Of a stretch of DNA of 17,551 nucleotides, positions 1 through 6,853 are shown piece by piece. The DNA is from an uncultured Selenomonadales bacterium (GTDB lineage Bacteria; Bacillota; Negativicutes; Selenomonadales; Selenomonadaceae): positions 1 through 17,551 of the forward strand of contig CAMVIO010000015.1 of NCBI GenBank assembly GCA_947167555.1, in the 5' to 3' direction. The position numbers and the translations under genes were made by a program. Below the pieces are notes generated by a model that ran no database searches, was not told the origin of the DNA, and saw nothing but the letters and a program-made list of their open reading frames with translations. Each line of letters opens with the position of its first letter. The first letter of the stretch is position 1.

Positions 1-1
1 G

Positions 2-541
2 CTCGCCGTTTACACGACGCTGCTGCTCGTCGCCGTCGTCCTGCTCTACCGCGGCATTCTTGCTTATCTGAACGCCCTGCAAACCGCGTCCGAAATGCAG
101 ATTTTTGCCGTAGCCGCTGCTTCTGCGCTCACCCCCGAGGAAACGCCGACGGAAGAACTTCCGGCTGCCGACGTCTCCGCAACGGAAACGCCGATTCCGC
201 AGCAGACAACTTACGAATCCGAGCCATCCGACGAAACAGCATACGAAGACGCAGCGCCTCCGACCAAGGCGGAGCACGAGGACGCTTTTTCCGCCTATTG
301 CCGCCGATACAACCTGACGGCGAAGGAAGCCGAGGTTTTGACGGAAATCCTGAAAGGGCAGAATGTCGAAGAGATCGCCGAGGCGCAATTCATCACCAAG
401 CGCACCGTCCGATTCCATATCAGCAACCTGCTGCGCAAGACGGGCAACAAGACGCAGATTACCATGATTGCCCATTTTCATCAGACGGCAGACGACGGCG
501 TCCAGCCGGAAACCGAAGAGAAAAAAAGCGGCGTTGTATAA
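2..541 (+). CDS. Membrane-anchored LuxR-type regulator, 3' end (5' part off window)
   Basis: The frame is open from the window edge, so only the last 179 residues are visible. The first ~25 residues (LAVYTTLLLVAVVLLYRG and on) form a hydrophobic helix that looks like the last membrane segment of a larger integral membrane sensor. A Pro/Glu/Thr-rich acidic linker of about 65 residues follows. Visible residues ~106-161 are a LuxR/GerE helix-turn-helix (LTAKEAEVLTEILKGQNVEEIAE, then TKRTVRFHISNLLRKTG). Family knowledge: such C-terminal domains bind promoter DNA, and proteins with a multi-helix membrane N-terminus followed by a LuxR domain are common in Negativicutes and Actinobacteria. The ligand and targets cannot be inferred. 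The ATG at 95 lies inside the membrane-to-linker join and is unlikely to be the true start. It is the only plus-strand gene here and converges on the CsoR-family gene. Confidence 0.8.
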   Translation, partial: LAVYTTLLLVAVVLLYRGILAYLNALQTASEMQIFAVAAASALTPEETPTEELPAADVSATETPIPQQTTYESEPSDETAYEDAAPPTKAEHEDAFSAYCRRYNLTAKEAEVLTEILKGQNVEEIAEAQFITKRTVRFHISNLLRKTGNKTQITMIAHFHQTADDGVQPETEEKKSGVV

Positions 542-563
542 TATTACTTCGTCCATGTATAAG

Positions 564-606
564 AAAACGCCCCATGCAGCTCAATTTGAGCCGCATGGGG
601 CGTTTC
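564..606. terminator. Bidirectional intrinsic terminator between converging genes
   Basis: A long hairpin: AAACGCCCCATGC (565-577) pairs with GCATGGGGCGTTT (593-605), and an inner stem GCTCAA/TTGAGC continues after one mismatch (A578/C592). It is flanked by A-rich sequence on the left and T-rich sequence on the right. It sits 22 bases after the LuxR-type stop codon and 24 bases after the csoR stop on the other strand, so it can serve both converging transcripts. Confidence 0.85.
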
Positions 607-630
607 TTTGCGTCGTTTATCTCATTGTAA

Positions 631-906
631 TCATTTCATGTTCGCGAACCGCTCCACGGCCATCGTGAAGCTCTCGATGGTCTTGTCGGCATCGCCGTGC
701 TCGATGCCGTCCCTTACGCAGTGCTGGATATGGCCTTCAAGCACGATCTGGCCGACCTTGTGCGTCGCCGACTTGACCGCGTTGATCTGGGACAGGATAT
801 CCTCGCAGGGAACGTCCAGTTCGATCATTCGGTCTATCGCCTGAAGCTGGCCGATGATCTTCCCCAAGCGACGATGCAGATTTACGGAATCCATGCACTG
901 TCTCAT
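631..906 (-). CDS. csoR: CsoR/RcnR-family metal-sensing transcriptional repressor
   Basis: A 91-residue all-helical DUF156 protein. The family binds promoter DNA as a tetramer and releases it on binding metal or reacting with a thiol-active ligand. Cys34, His59 and Cys63 are visible in PCEDIL and GHIQHC, with the 25- and 4-residue spacing of the Cys-His-Cys Cu(I) triad of Mycobacterium CsoR. This favours copper sensing over the RcnR (Ni/Co), FrmR (formaldehyde) or CstR (persulfide) subtypes. The ATG at 906 is chosen because GGGGGG lies 8 bases upstream; the internal Met5 is less well spaced. It appears monocistronic, with its own promoter and a shared terminator. No copper ATPase or chaperone gene is adjacent, so the target lies elsewhere. 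The symbol is assigned by family and triad only. Confidence 0.85.
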   Translation of the reverse strand: MRQCMDSVNLHRRLGKIIGQLQAIDRMIELDVPCEDILSQINAVKSATHKVGQIVLEGHIQHCVRDGIEHGDADKTIESFTMAVERFANMK

Positions 907-941
907 AAAAAGTTCCCCCCAGAAAAAACTATCCCTACAAA

Positions 942-956
942 TGATAATTATTATAC
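942..956. promoter_or_regulatory. Fur-box-like palindrome over the csoR -10 element
   Basis: TGATAATTATTATAC matches the 7-1-7 Fur consensus TGATAATNATTATCA at all 12 other defined positions, missing only the last two. It covers the csoR -10 box and likely transcription start, a natural place for repression. The region is AT-rich, so a chance match is possible; binding is inference. Confidence 0.5.
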
Positions 957-979
957 CACATTTCCCTAGTCAATATCAA
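950..979 (-). promoter_or_regulatory. Sigma-70-type promoter for csoR
   Basis: On the minus strand, TTGATA (979-974) and TATAAT (955-950) are separated by 18 bases. The -35 box lies inside the last codons of the upstream hydrolase gene. The predicted leader to the ATG at 906 is about 35 nt and carries the GGGGGG ribosome site. Confidence 0.75.
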
Positions 980-1775
980 TCCTGTCGAGGTCGTCGGGGA
1001 CGAAGACGCCGCCCTTGAAATGCTCTGCGGCCTCCGCCATATATCGTTCCTTGCGGGAATCCATCGCCGTGTCCTCGGTATGGAACAGCACAAGATTTTT
1101 CACCGACAGCTTTTCCGCGCTGATCGCCGCTTCACGAACCGTGCCGTGTCCTTTTTCATGAGGGCGGAACCGTTCCGCGTCCGCGTCAAGGCAGAAGGCC
1201 TCGGAAACCAGCCAGTCCGCTTTCTCCGCATACGCGCGGCACCGCTCGTTATATGGCTCGTCCCCGAGACAGACAAGGGTGCGGCGGTTGGCGAACCGCA
1301 GGCGATATCCGAACTGCTTCGCCTTCCTGGAACGGATGTCGAAAGCCGTCAGCTTCATGTTAAGGAAATTCACCTGCTCGCCGTCATGGATCTCGTGCAG
1401 AAGAATCCGCTTGCCGTACTGCGACAGCTCGGAACGCGTCAAAAGCATCTGCGCCATCATCTCGATGATCTCGCAGGCGACGTCATGGCAATAGATATGG
1501 AATTCCCCCGCGTAAATGTCCTTGTTCATCAACGACGCAATCCTGCGGATAACCCAGACTGCGCCCAGGATATGGTCGGAATGGCCATGGGTGACGAACA
1601 GACCGCGAAGATGCTCGAAGGGAACGTCGGCGCGCTTCATTTGACGCAAAATCCCATTGCCTCCGCCCGCGTCCGTCAGGAAATATTCCCCGTCCGGCGT
1701 GCGCACAAGAAAACATGCGTTGTAGCATTCCGTCGCCATCGCCGCGCCCGTGCCGAGAAAAATAAGCTGCCGCAT
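966..1775 (-). CDS. Metallo-beta-lactamase-fold hydrolase (RNase Z-like)
   Basis: A 269-residue cytosolic protein with no signal peptide. The N-terminus MRQLIFLGTGAA is typical of the RNase Z/phosphodiesterase branch of the fold. The metal-binding motif THGHSDH carries His63, His65, Asp67 and His68. Further candidate metal ligands are the Asp in CLGDEP and the His in LFHTED. The family cleaves phosphodiester bonds of RNA or nucleotides, but the substrate here is not decided by sequence. The ATG at 1775 is chosen because GGGGG lies 7 bases upstream; upstream extension would run through the rnc terminator and into rnc. It lies just after the rnc terminator with no room for a promoter. No hairpin is seen after its stop, so transcripts may run into csoR. 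Confidence 0.85.
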   Translation of the reverse strand: MRQLIFLGTGAAMATECYNACFLVRTPDGEYFLTDAGGGNGILRQMKRADVPFEHLRGLFVTHGHSDHILGAVWVIRRIASLMNKDIYAGEFHIYCHDVACEIIEMMAQMLLTRSELSQYGKRILLHEIHDGEQVNFLNMKLTAFDIRSRKAKQFGYRLRFANRRTLVCLGDEPYNERCRAYAEKADWLVSEAFCLDADAERFRPHEKGHGTVREAAISAEKLSVKNLVLFHTEDTAMDSRKERYMAEAAEHFKGGVFVPDDLDRIDID

Positions 1776-1798
1776 TTTTCTTCCCCCTCTCCTCTCAC

Positions 1799-1829
1799 AA
1801 AAAAAGAGCCATTGCGCATGCAACGGCTC
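1799..1829 (-). terminator. Intrinsic terminator after rnc
   Basis: GAGCC-A-TTGC (1806-1815) pairs with GCAA-C-GGCTC (1820-1829) around a GCAT loop. On the minus strand it is followed by seven T's (1805-1799). The stem overlaps the rnc TGA stop. The hydrolase ribosome site (1783-1787) starts only 11 bases beyond the T-run. Confidence 0.85.
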
Positions 1830-2547
1830 ATTGATTCTGGAATTTCGGCAGCGCCTGCTGCGCCGCGTTCTGCTCGGCCGCTTTTTTGCTGCGCCCGACG
1901 CCGACGCCGTAAGCGAGCCCATTGACACGAACCGCGACCTTGAATTCCTTCGCGTGGTCGGGACCCGTCGCCGACAAAAGCTCATAGACGATATGCTGGC
2001 CCGGATGGCGCTGGATCAGTTCCTGCAGCATCGTCTTGTAGTCCTTGATGTTTTGGCCGTGCTCGACTTCCAAAAGTTCGACGCGAAGCTGGCGCACGAC
2101 GTAATCCGACGCCGCCTGCCATCCCTGATCGAGATAGAGCGCGCCAATGACCGCCTCAAAGGCGTCCGCCAGGATTGAGGGGCGTTCGCGTCCCCCCGTC
2201 GCTTGCTCTCCGTTTCCCAACAGCAGGAACGCGCCGAGATCGACCTCCGCCGCGCGACGGTGAAGGGCCGCCTCACATACCACGGACGCCCTCGCCTTCG
2301 TCAGATCGCCTTCCGGCATCAGCGGAAACTGCTTGAACAGATAGGTGCTCGTCGAAAGCTCCAGGACCGCGTCGCCCAGGAATTCCAGACGTTCGTTATG
2401 GACGACCTTCCGATGCACCGATTCATTGGCATACGAAGTGTGCGTAAGCGCCTGATCCAGGAGCGCAAGATCGCGGAACGCGATGCCGAGCCGCTCTGAA
2501 AGGGTCAGAAGCTCCTTCTGCCGCTTTTCCGTCAGCGCCTGTCCCAT
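1828..2547 (-). CDS. rnc: Ribonuclease III
   Basis: A 239-residue double-strand-specific endoribonuclease that processes rRNA precursors and some mRNAs, acting as a homodimer in the cytoplasm. The signature NERLEFLGD is at 51-59. The four catalytic acidic residues are present: Glu55 and Asp59, then Asp128 and Glu131 in ADAFEAVIGA. The double-stranded-RNA-binding domain covers ~166-236 and includes GRSKKAAEQNAAQQAL. Length is typical. The ATG follows the fabF stop with one base between them (TAA-T-ATG), implying translational coupling to fabF. The position after fabF is a classic Firmicute arrangement. Its terminator stem overlaps its own stop codon. Confidence 0.97.
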   Translation of the reverse strand: MGQALTEKRQKELLTLSERLGIAFRDLALLDQALTHTSYANESVHRKVVHNERLEFLGDAVLELSTSTYLFKQFPLMPEGDLTKARASVVCEAALHRRAAEVDLGAFLLLGNGEQATGGRERPSILADAFEAVIGALYLDQGWQAASDYVVRQLRVELLEVEHGQNIKDYKTMLQELIQRHPGQHIVYELLSATGPDHAKEFKVAVRVNGLAYGVGVGRSKKAAEQNAAQQALPKFQNQ

Positions 2548-2548
2548 A

Positions 2549-3799
2549 TTACTCCGCGTACTTTTTCAGTACGATGCAGGCATTGTGCCCGCCAAACCCG
2601 AAGTTATTGGAAATCGCCGCGCGTACCGTGTGCTTCCTCGACACATTCGGTACATAGTCAAGATCAAGCCCTTCTTCCAGGTCGGGCTCGTCATAGTTAA
2701 TCGTCGGCGGAAGCATATCGTTTTCGACGGTAAGCGCCGTCGCAATGCACTCGACGCCGCCCGCCGCGCCCAGCATATGACCGGTCATGGACTTGACCGA
2801 GCTGATGGGCACTTCTTTCGCCCGCGCGCCGAATACGGTCTTGCAGGCCTCCGACTCACCCTGATCGTTCATGTGCGTCGAGGTTCCGTGAGCGTTCACA
2901 TAATCAATATCGTCCGGCGAAAGGCCGGCGTCGGCAATCGCAAGGCTCATGCACTTCGCCTGATAGACGCCGTGAGGCGCGGGGCTCGTGACATGATAGG
3001 CGTCGGAGTTTCTCCCGTAGCCGACAACTTCCGCGTAAATATGAGCGCCGCGTTTTTTCGCGTGCTCCAAAGTTTCAAGAATGACAACGCCCGCGCCCTC
3101 GCCCATGACAAAACCGCTGCGGTTCTTGTCAAAGGGACGGGAAGCGTGCGCCGGGTCGTCGTTATGGTCGGTGCAAAGCGCCTTCATCGAGCTGAAGCCC
3201 GCCACCGGCGCGGCGGAAATCCCCGCCTCGGTACCGCCCGCGATCATCACGTCGGCCTCGCCATACTGCAAGACGCGAAACGCCGAACCGATGCAATCCG
3301 TCCCGGTCGCGCAGGCCGTGACAATATCGCAGGACGGTCCGTGCACGTCGAGCGCAATGGACGTCTGACCCGCCGCCATGTTGCCGATCATCATCGGGAT
3401 GAAGAACGGGCTGACGAAATGCGGGCCCTTGTCGAAAAGCTTCTTGTACTGCGAGTGCAGCGTGTCGATGCCGCCGACGCCGGAGCCGATATACGTGCCG
3501 ATCCGATCGCGGTCTTCCGACGCAAGATCGAGTCCCGCATCCTCCACCGCCATCTTCGACGCCGCCACGGCAAACTGCGTGTAGCGGTCCATGCGCTTGA
3601 CCTCTTTTTTGTCGATAAAGTCCTCAGGATTGAAATCCTTGACTTCGCCCGCAATCTGCGAAGCGCACTCCGACGCGTCAAAACGCGTGATACGCTCGAT
3701 GCCGTTCTTTCCGGCGAGAAGCGCTTCCCAGAAAGCATCTTTGCCGCTCCCGATGGGAGAAATTACGCCTATGCCGGTCAAAACCACACGATTCGCCAA
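2549..3799 (-). CDS. fabF: Beta-ketoacyl-ACP synthase II (FabF)
   Basis: Elongation condensing enzyme: condenses malonyl-ACP with acyl-ACP, releasing CO2. It is 416 residues when started at the TTG at 3799. With that start the catalytic triad is Cys163 (VTACATGTDC), His304 (NAHGTSTHMND) and His341 (SMTGHMLGAAGG), close to E. coli FabF 163/303/340. The N-terminus becomes MANRVVLTGIG, the usual FabF beginning. GAGGTG lies 7 bases before this TTG. A GTG at 3814 (421 residues) is in frame but has no ribosome site, so I prefer TTG. It follows the FabK-like gene by about 50 bases and is coupled to rnc. NFGFGGHNA near the C-terminus is also diagnostic. Confidence 0.95.
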   Translation of the reverse strand: MANRVVLTGIGVISPIGSGKDAFWEALLAGKNGIERITRFDASECASQIAGEVKDFNPEDFIDKKEVKRMDRYTQFAVAASKMAVEDAGLDLASEDRDRIGTYIGSGVGGIDTLHSQYKKLFDKGPHFVSPFFIPMMIGNMAAGQTSIALDVHGPSCDIVTACATGTDCIGSAFRVLQYGEADVMIAGGTEAGISAAPVAGFSSMKALCTDHNDDPAHASRPFDKNRSGFVMGEGAGVVILETLEHAKKRGAHIYAEVVGYGRNSDAYHVTSPAPHGVYQAKCMSLAIADAGLSPDDIDYVNAHGTSTHMNDQGESEACKTVFGARAKEVPISSVKSMTGHMLGAAGGVECIATALTVENDMLPPTINYDEPDLEEGLDLDYVPNVSRKHTVRAAISNNFGFGGHNACIVLKKYAE

Positions 3800-3806
3800 A
3801 ACATAA

Positions 3807-3812
3807 CACCTC
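3807..3812 (-). promoter_or_regulatory. Ribosome binding site that sets the TTG start of fabF
   Basis: GAGGTG, 7 bases upstream of the TTG at 3799. The site overlaps the alternative GTG start at 3814, arguing that the GTG is not used. Confidence 0.7.
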
Positions 3813-3848
3813 ACAAAACATTTTCAAGAACAGATTGACAGCCTGTCA

Positions 3849-4808
3849 TCAGGTCGCAACTTCCACCTCGGCCATCAGCCGACGGAAAATTTCCTTGACG
3901 GGAAGGATCTCCTTGATGCGCGAGATATACTCGCCCGTGAAGACGAGCCCCGTGTCCACGTCGCCCTGCTGCGCCCGGATCAGGGAACGGATAATGCAGA
4001 AATTGTGCTTGCATTCCTTCAGGCAATTGTCGCAGCGCGTCGGCGGGACATTTTCCTTCATGATTCGCTCGGCGAAAGGATTCCGGACCGCGCGTCCCGG
4101 CAGTCCTACCGGGCTGTGGATGACCACGATGTCCTCCGCCTTCGATTTCAGATAAAACTCTTTGAGCATCGGCGCGGAATTCGCTTCTTCGCTCGAAGCG
4201 AAGCGCGAACCCATCTGCACGCCGTTCGCTCCCATCTTGAGCAGATCCACGACGTCCTGCCCGTGGAGCGCACCGCCCGCCGCGATGACGGGAATCTTGA
4301 CCGCCGCGCGGATATCGGGAATCAGATTGCGGACGGAAACGTCGGTACCGAGATGGCCGCCCGCTTCCTTGCCCTCGACGACGATTGCCGTCGCGCCAAG
4401 TTTTTCGGATATTTTAGCAAGCTTAACGGAAGACACGATCGGCACGATCGGCGTCCCCGATTCTTTTCCAAGACCAAACATATCGCGGGAGAAGCCCGCG
4501 CCCGCCACAACGAGATCAATGCCTTCATCGATTGCCGTCTTGACAATCTCGCTGAATTTTCTCGCCGCAACCATAATATTTATGCCGATGACGCCTTTCG
4601 TCAGCGAACGCGCCATGCGGATTTCATACCGTAGCTCATCATTCGACATGCCGGAAGCCGCAATCAGGCCTATGCCGCCTTGATTGGCCACCGCCGCGGC
4701 AAGCCGCGCCGTCGAAAGGCGGATTGCCATACCGCCCTGCACGATAGGAAGCTTCGCAACCTTATCGCCGATTCTCAGCTCTGGAAGTTTCAAGCGTAAA
4801 CCCTCCAT
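3849..4808 (-). CDS. FabK/nitronate monooxygenase-family flavoprotein with Cys cluster
   Basis: A 319-residue FMN-dependent TIM-barrel protein of the 2-nitropropane dioxygenase/FabK family. Visible motifs are PIVQGGMA (21-28), a glycine-rich ANQGGIGLIAA, EAGGHLGTD with the family active-site His152, VIAAGG and GANGVQMGSRF. Unlike the canonical FabK in the same operon it has four clustered cysteines, C259-x2-C262-x3-C266-x4-C271, near the C-terminus, which could bind a metal or an Fe-S cluster. Members with this tail are usually annotated as nitronate monooxygenase, but its place between acpP and fabF suggests a lipid role. The ATG at 4808 is chosen because GGGGAGGG lies a few bases upstream; the in-frame ATG at 4844 falls inside the acpP-side hairpin. 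The substrate is not established. Confidence 0.85.
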   Translation of the reverse strand: MEGLRLKLPELRIGDKVAKLPIVQGGMAIRLSTARLAAAVANQGGIGLIAASGMSNDELRYEIRMARSLTKGVIGINIMVAARKFSEIVKTAIDEGIDLVVAGAGFSRDMFGLGKESGTPIVPIVSSVKLAKISEKLGATAIVVEGKEAGGHLGTDVSVRNLIPDIRAAVKIPVIAAGGALHGQDVVDLLKMGANGVQMGSRFASSEEANSAPMLKEFYLKSKAEDIVVIHSPVGLPGRAVRNPFAERIMKENVPPTRCDNCLKECKHNFCIIRSLIRAQQGDVDTGLVFTGEYISRIKEILPVKEIFRRLMAEVEVAT

Positions 4809-4824
4809 TTTGCCCTCCCCTAGC

Positions 4825-4852
4825 GAAGCCCCGTGAAATTTCACGGGGCTTC
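4825..4852. repeat. Perfect 28-bp palindrome between acpP and the FabK-like gene
   Basis: The arms GAAGCCCCGTGAAA and TTTCACGGGGCTTC are exact reverse complements with no spacer, so RNA would form a ~12-bp stem with a tight AU loop. On the minus strand it is followed by GCTAGGGG rather than a T-run, so it is not a canonical intrinsic terminator. It begins 22 bases after the acpP stop and ends about 16 bases before the next start codon. It may terminate partially, block 3' exonucleases or be a processing site. Confidence 0.8.
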
Positions 4853-4874
4853 ATTCAGGAAAGGTACCAGTTCC

Positions 4875-5111
4875 TTATTTGCCCTGGTTCTGGTCGATAT
4901 AGTTTACAACATCCTGTACCGTCTTGATCTTTTCAGCAGCCTCATCGGGAATCTCAATACTAAACTCTTCCTCAAAAGCCATAATCAGCTCAACAATATC
5001 CAGCGAATCGGCACCCAGATCATCAATGAACGTAGACTCAATCGTGACATCATCGGCCTCAACGCCAAGCTGCTCGACCACGATGTCTCTGACCTTATCA
5101 AACGTCGCCAT
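4875..5111 (-). CDS. acpP: Acyl carrier protein
   Basis: A 78-residue acidic helical protein that carries growing acyl chains on a 4'-phosphopantetheine arm. The attachment motif GADSLD places the modified serine at residue 36. Helix II (LDIVELIMAFEEEFSIEIPDE) follows, the surface recognised by the Fab enzymes. The ATG at 5111 gives the standard MATFDKVRDIV start and has GGAGG 10 bases upstream; the in-frame ATG at 5132 precedes that site. The gene follows fabG by about 40 bases and precedes the perfect palindrome. The prosthetic arm derives from CoA, whose synthesis includes CoaD encoded at 14368-14853. Confidence 0.97.
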   Translation of the reverse strand: MATFDKVRDIVVEQLGVEADDVTIESTFIDDLGADSLDIVELIMAFEEEFSIEIPDEAAEKIKTVQDVVNYIDQNQGK

Positions 5112-5152
5112 GGTGTATTCACCTCCCTCCAAGAAAATTCTCTATCTATAGA

Positions 5153-5896
5153 TTACATAACCATTCCGCCGTCAACATGCAAAACCTGCCCCGTGATGTA
5201 GGACGACTGGTCCGACACCAGGAACAAGACGGCGGCGGCAACATCTTCCGGAGTTCCCATACGCCCGAGCGGGATGCCCGTGAGCGCGGCTTCTTTCGCC
5301 TTGTCCGAAAGTACCGAGGTCATGTCGGTAGCGATAAATCCCGGCGCTACGGCATTGGCCGTGACGCCCCGGCTCGCCAGCTCCCTTGCGATCGTCTTCG
5401 TGAATCCGATGACGCCCGCCTTCGCCGCGGAATAGTTCGCCTGTCCCGCGTTGCCGGAAACCCCGACAACGGAAGCCATATTGACGATGCGTCCGGCGCG
5501 CTGCTTCATCATCAGCTTCGCCACCGCTTTCGTCGTCAGGAACACGCCCTTGAGGTTCGTGGACAGCACCGCGTCCCAATCCTCTTCCTTCATGCGGGCG
5601 AGAAGCCCGTCCCGGGTAATGCCCGCGTTGTTCACAAGGATATCGATGCGTCCGAAGGCGTCCGCCGTCTTCTGCACCATGTCCTGCACCGCCGCCTCGT
5701 CGGCCACGTCCGCCTTGACGAGAATCGCCTGTCCGCCCATCGCTTCGATTTCCTGACGGGCCTCATTTGCCGCAGCCTCATTCCCGGCGAAGTTCAAAGC
5801 CACCTTCGCGCCTTCAGACGCGAGTTTCAGGGCGACAGCGCGGCCTATGCCTCGCGAAGCCCCTGTCACAAGGGCACATTTTCCATCTAAAAGCAT
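5153..5896 (-). CDS. fabG: 3-oxoacyl-ACP reductase (FabG)
   Basis: A 247-residue short-chain dehydrogenase/reductase that uses NADPH to reduce beta-ketoacyl-ACP. The cofactor motif TGASRGIG is at 11-18 and NNAG at 89-92. The catalytic set is Asn114, Ser142, Tyr155 and Lys159 (YSAAK). The C-terminus SSYITGQVLHVDGGMVM is characteristic of FabG. The ATG at 5896 is chosen because AAGGAGGT lies 8 bases upstream. It follows the fabD stop with a single intervening base (TAA-T-ATG), so the two are probably translationally coupled. Length matches the family. Confidence 0.97.
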   Translation of the reverse strand: MLLDGKCALVTGASRGIGRAVALKLASEGAKVALNFAGNEAAANEARQEIEAMGGQAILVKADVADEAAVQDMVQKTADAFGRIDILVNNAGITRDGLLARMKEEDWDAVLSTNLKGVFLTTKAVAKLMMKQRAGRIVNMASVVGVSGNAGQANYSAAKAGVIGFTKTIARELASRGVTANAVAPGFIATDMTSVLSDKAKEAALTGIPLGRMGTPEDVAAAVLFLVSDQSSYITGQVLHVDGGMVM

Positions 5897-5897
5897 A

Positions 5898-6839
5898 TTA
5901 GCGAACCTCCTTCCATGTGTCAAGAGTTTTTTCGAGGGAAGCCGCATCTTCGACGTTCATGTTCACAATTTTCCGGTCGATCCGCTTGTTGAAGCCGCCA
6001 AGCGTCTTGCCCGGTCCGGCCTCGATAAAGGCGTCCGCGCCGAACTCGCGCATCGCCGCGACACAGTCCTCCCAAAGCACCGGATGCGCCGCCTGCAGCA
6101 CAAGATTTTCCTTGATCTCGGCCGCTTTCGTTTCCAATTTTCCCGTGTAATTCGACGCCACGGGGAACCGCGCGTCGCGGATCGTCACTTTGTCGAGCTC
6201 CGCCGCGAGTTTCTTTGCGGCAGGCTCCATCAACGTCGAATGGAACGGCGCGCTGACCGGCAGAATCACGCATTTTTTCGCGCCCGCCGCATTGAGGGCC
6301 TCCACGGCCTTCTCGACGCCCTTCGTCGCTCCCGCGATAACCGTCTGCCCGGGGCAGTTCAGGTTCACCGCCTGCACCGGCGCCGACGCGTTGATTTCTT
6401 CACAAATCTTTACGATCTCCCCGCGGGACACCCCCCTGACCGCAGCCATGGCGCCCTCTCCCACGGGAACCGCTTCCTGCATATACATGCCGCGCTTGTG
6501 AACGAGACGCACCGCGTCCGCGAAATCGAGGACGCCCGCCGTCACCAGCGCCGAATATTCGCCGAGGCTGTGGCCTCCGGCCACGTCCGGCTCCACGCCT
6601 TTTTCCTTCAAAACCTCAGCGGCGATAACACTGACCGTCAGGATCGCGGGCTGCGTGTTCGCCGTCAGCCGGAGATCCTCCTCAGGCCCCTCGAAGCACA
6701 TTTTCCTGATTGAATAGCCCAGCGCCTCGTCCGCCTCGTCAAAGCGCTTTTTCGCAATATCGTAGGTTTCGTAAAATTCCTTTCCCATGCCGACGGCCTG
6801 TGCGCCCTGCCCGGGAAATACAAATGCCAGTTTGCTCAT
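5898..6839 (-). CDS. fabD: Malonyl-CoA:ACP transacylase (FabD)
   Basis: A 313-residue enzyme that transfers malonyl from CoA to ACP, supplying the elongation unit. The start MSKLAFVFPGQGAQ is canonical. The nucleophile elbow GHSLG places Ser91 and His90, and the second catalytic His200 is in SAPFHSTLM. The ATG at 6839 is chosen because GGGAGG lies 5 bases upstream; an in-frame TTG at 6857 overlaps the fabK stop but has no matching site. It sits between fabK and fabG in the usual Firmicute order. Confidence 0.97.
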   Translation of the reverse strand: MSKLAFVFPGQGAQAVGMGKEFYETYDIAKKRFDEADEALGYSIRKMCFEGPEEDLRLTANTQPAILTVSVIAAEVLKEKGVEPDVAGGHSLGEYSALVTAGVLDFADAVRLVHKRGMYMQEAVPVGEGAMAAVRGVSRGEIVKICEEINASAPVQAVNLNCPGQTVIAGATKGVEKAVEALNAAGAKKCVILPVSAPFHSTLMEPAAKKLAAELDKVTIRDARFPVASNYTGKLETKAAEIKENLVLQAAHPVLWEDCVAAMREFGADAFIEAGPGKTLGGFNKRIDRKIVNMNVEDAASLEKTLDTWKEVR

Positions 6840-6853
6840 TCCTGCCTCCCGCT

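Noticed and set aside
2483..3838. A 451-codon open frame on the plus strand opposite fabF
   Set aside because: Arg/His-rich translation with no motif, fully antisense to a gene with an intact catalytic triad; a shadow frame.
4809..4844. Longer start for the FabK-like gene at 4844
   Set aside because: It would begin within the perfect palindrome; the ATG at 4808 has a strong ribosome site and gives the usual family N-terminus.
4825..4852. The acpP-side palindrome as a standard intrinsic terminator
   Set aside because: No T-run follows on either strand, so I list it as a palindrome of unknown role.
5144..5153. The 10-bp palindrome ATCTATAGAT between fabG and acpP as an operator
   Set aside because: Short, AT-rich and next to a stop codon; no promoter is evident around it.
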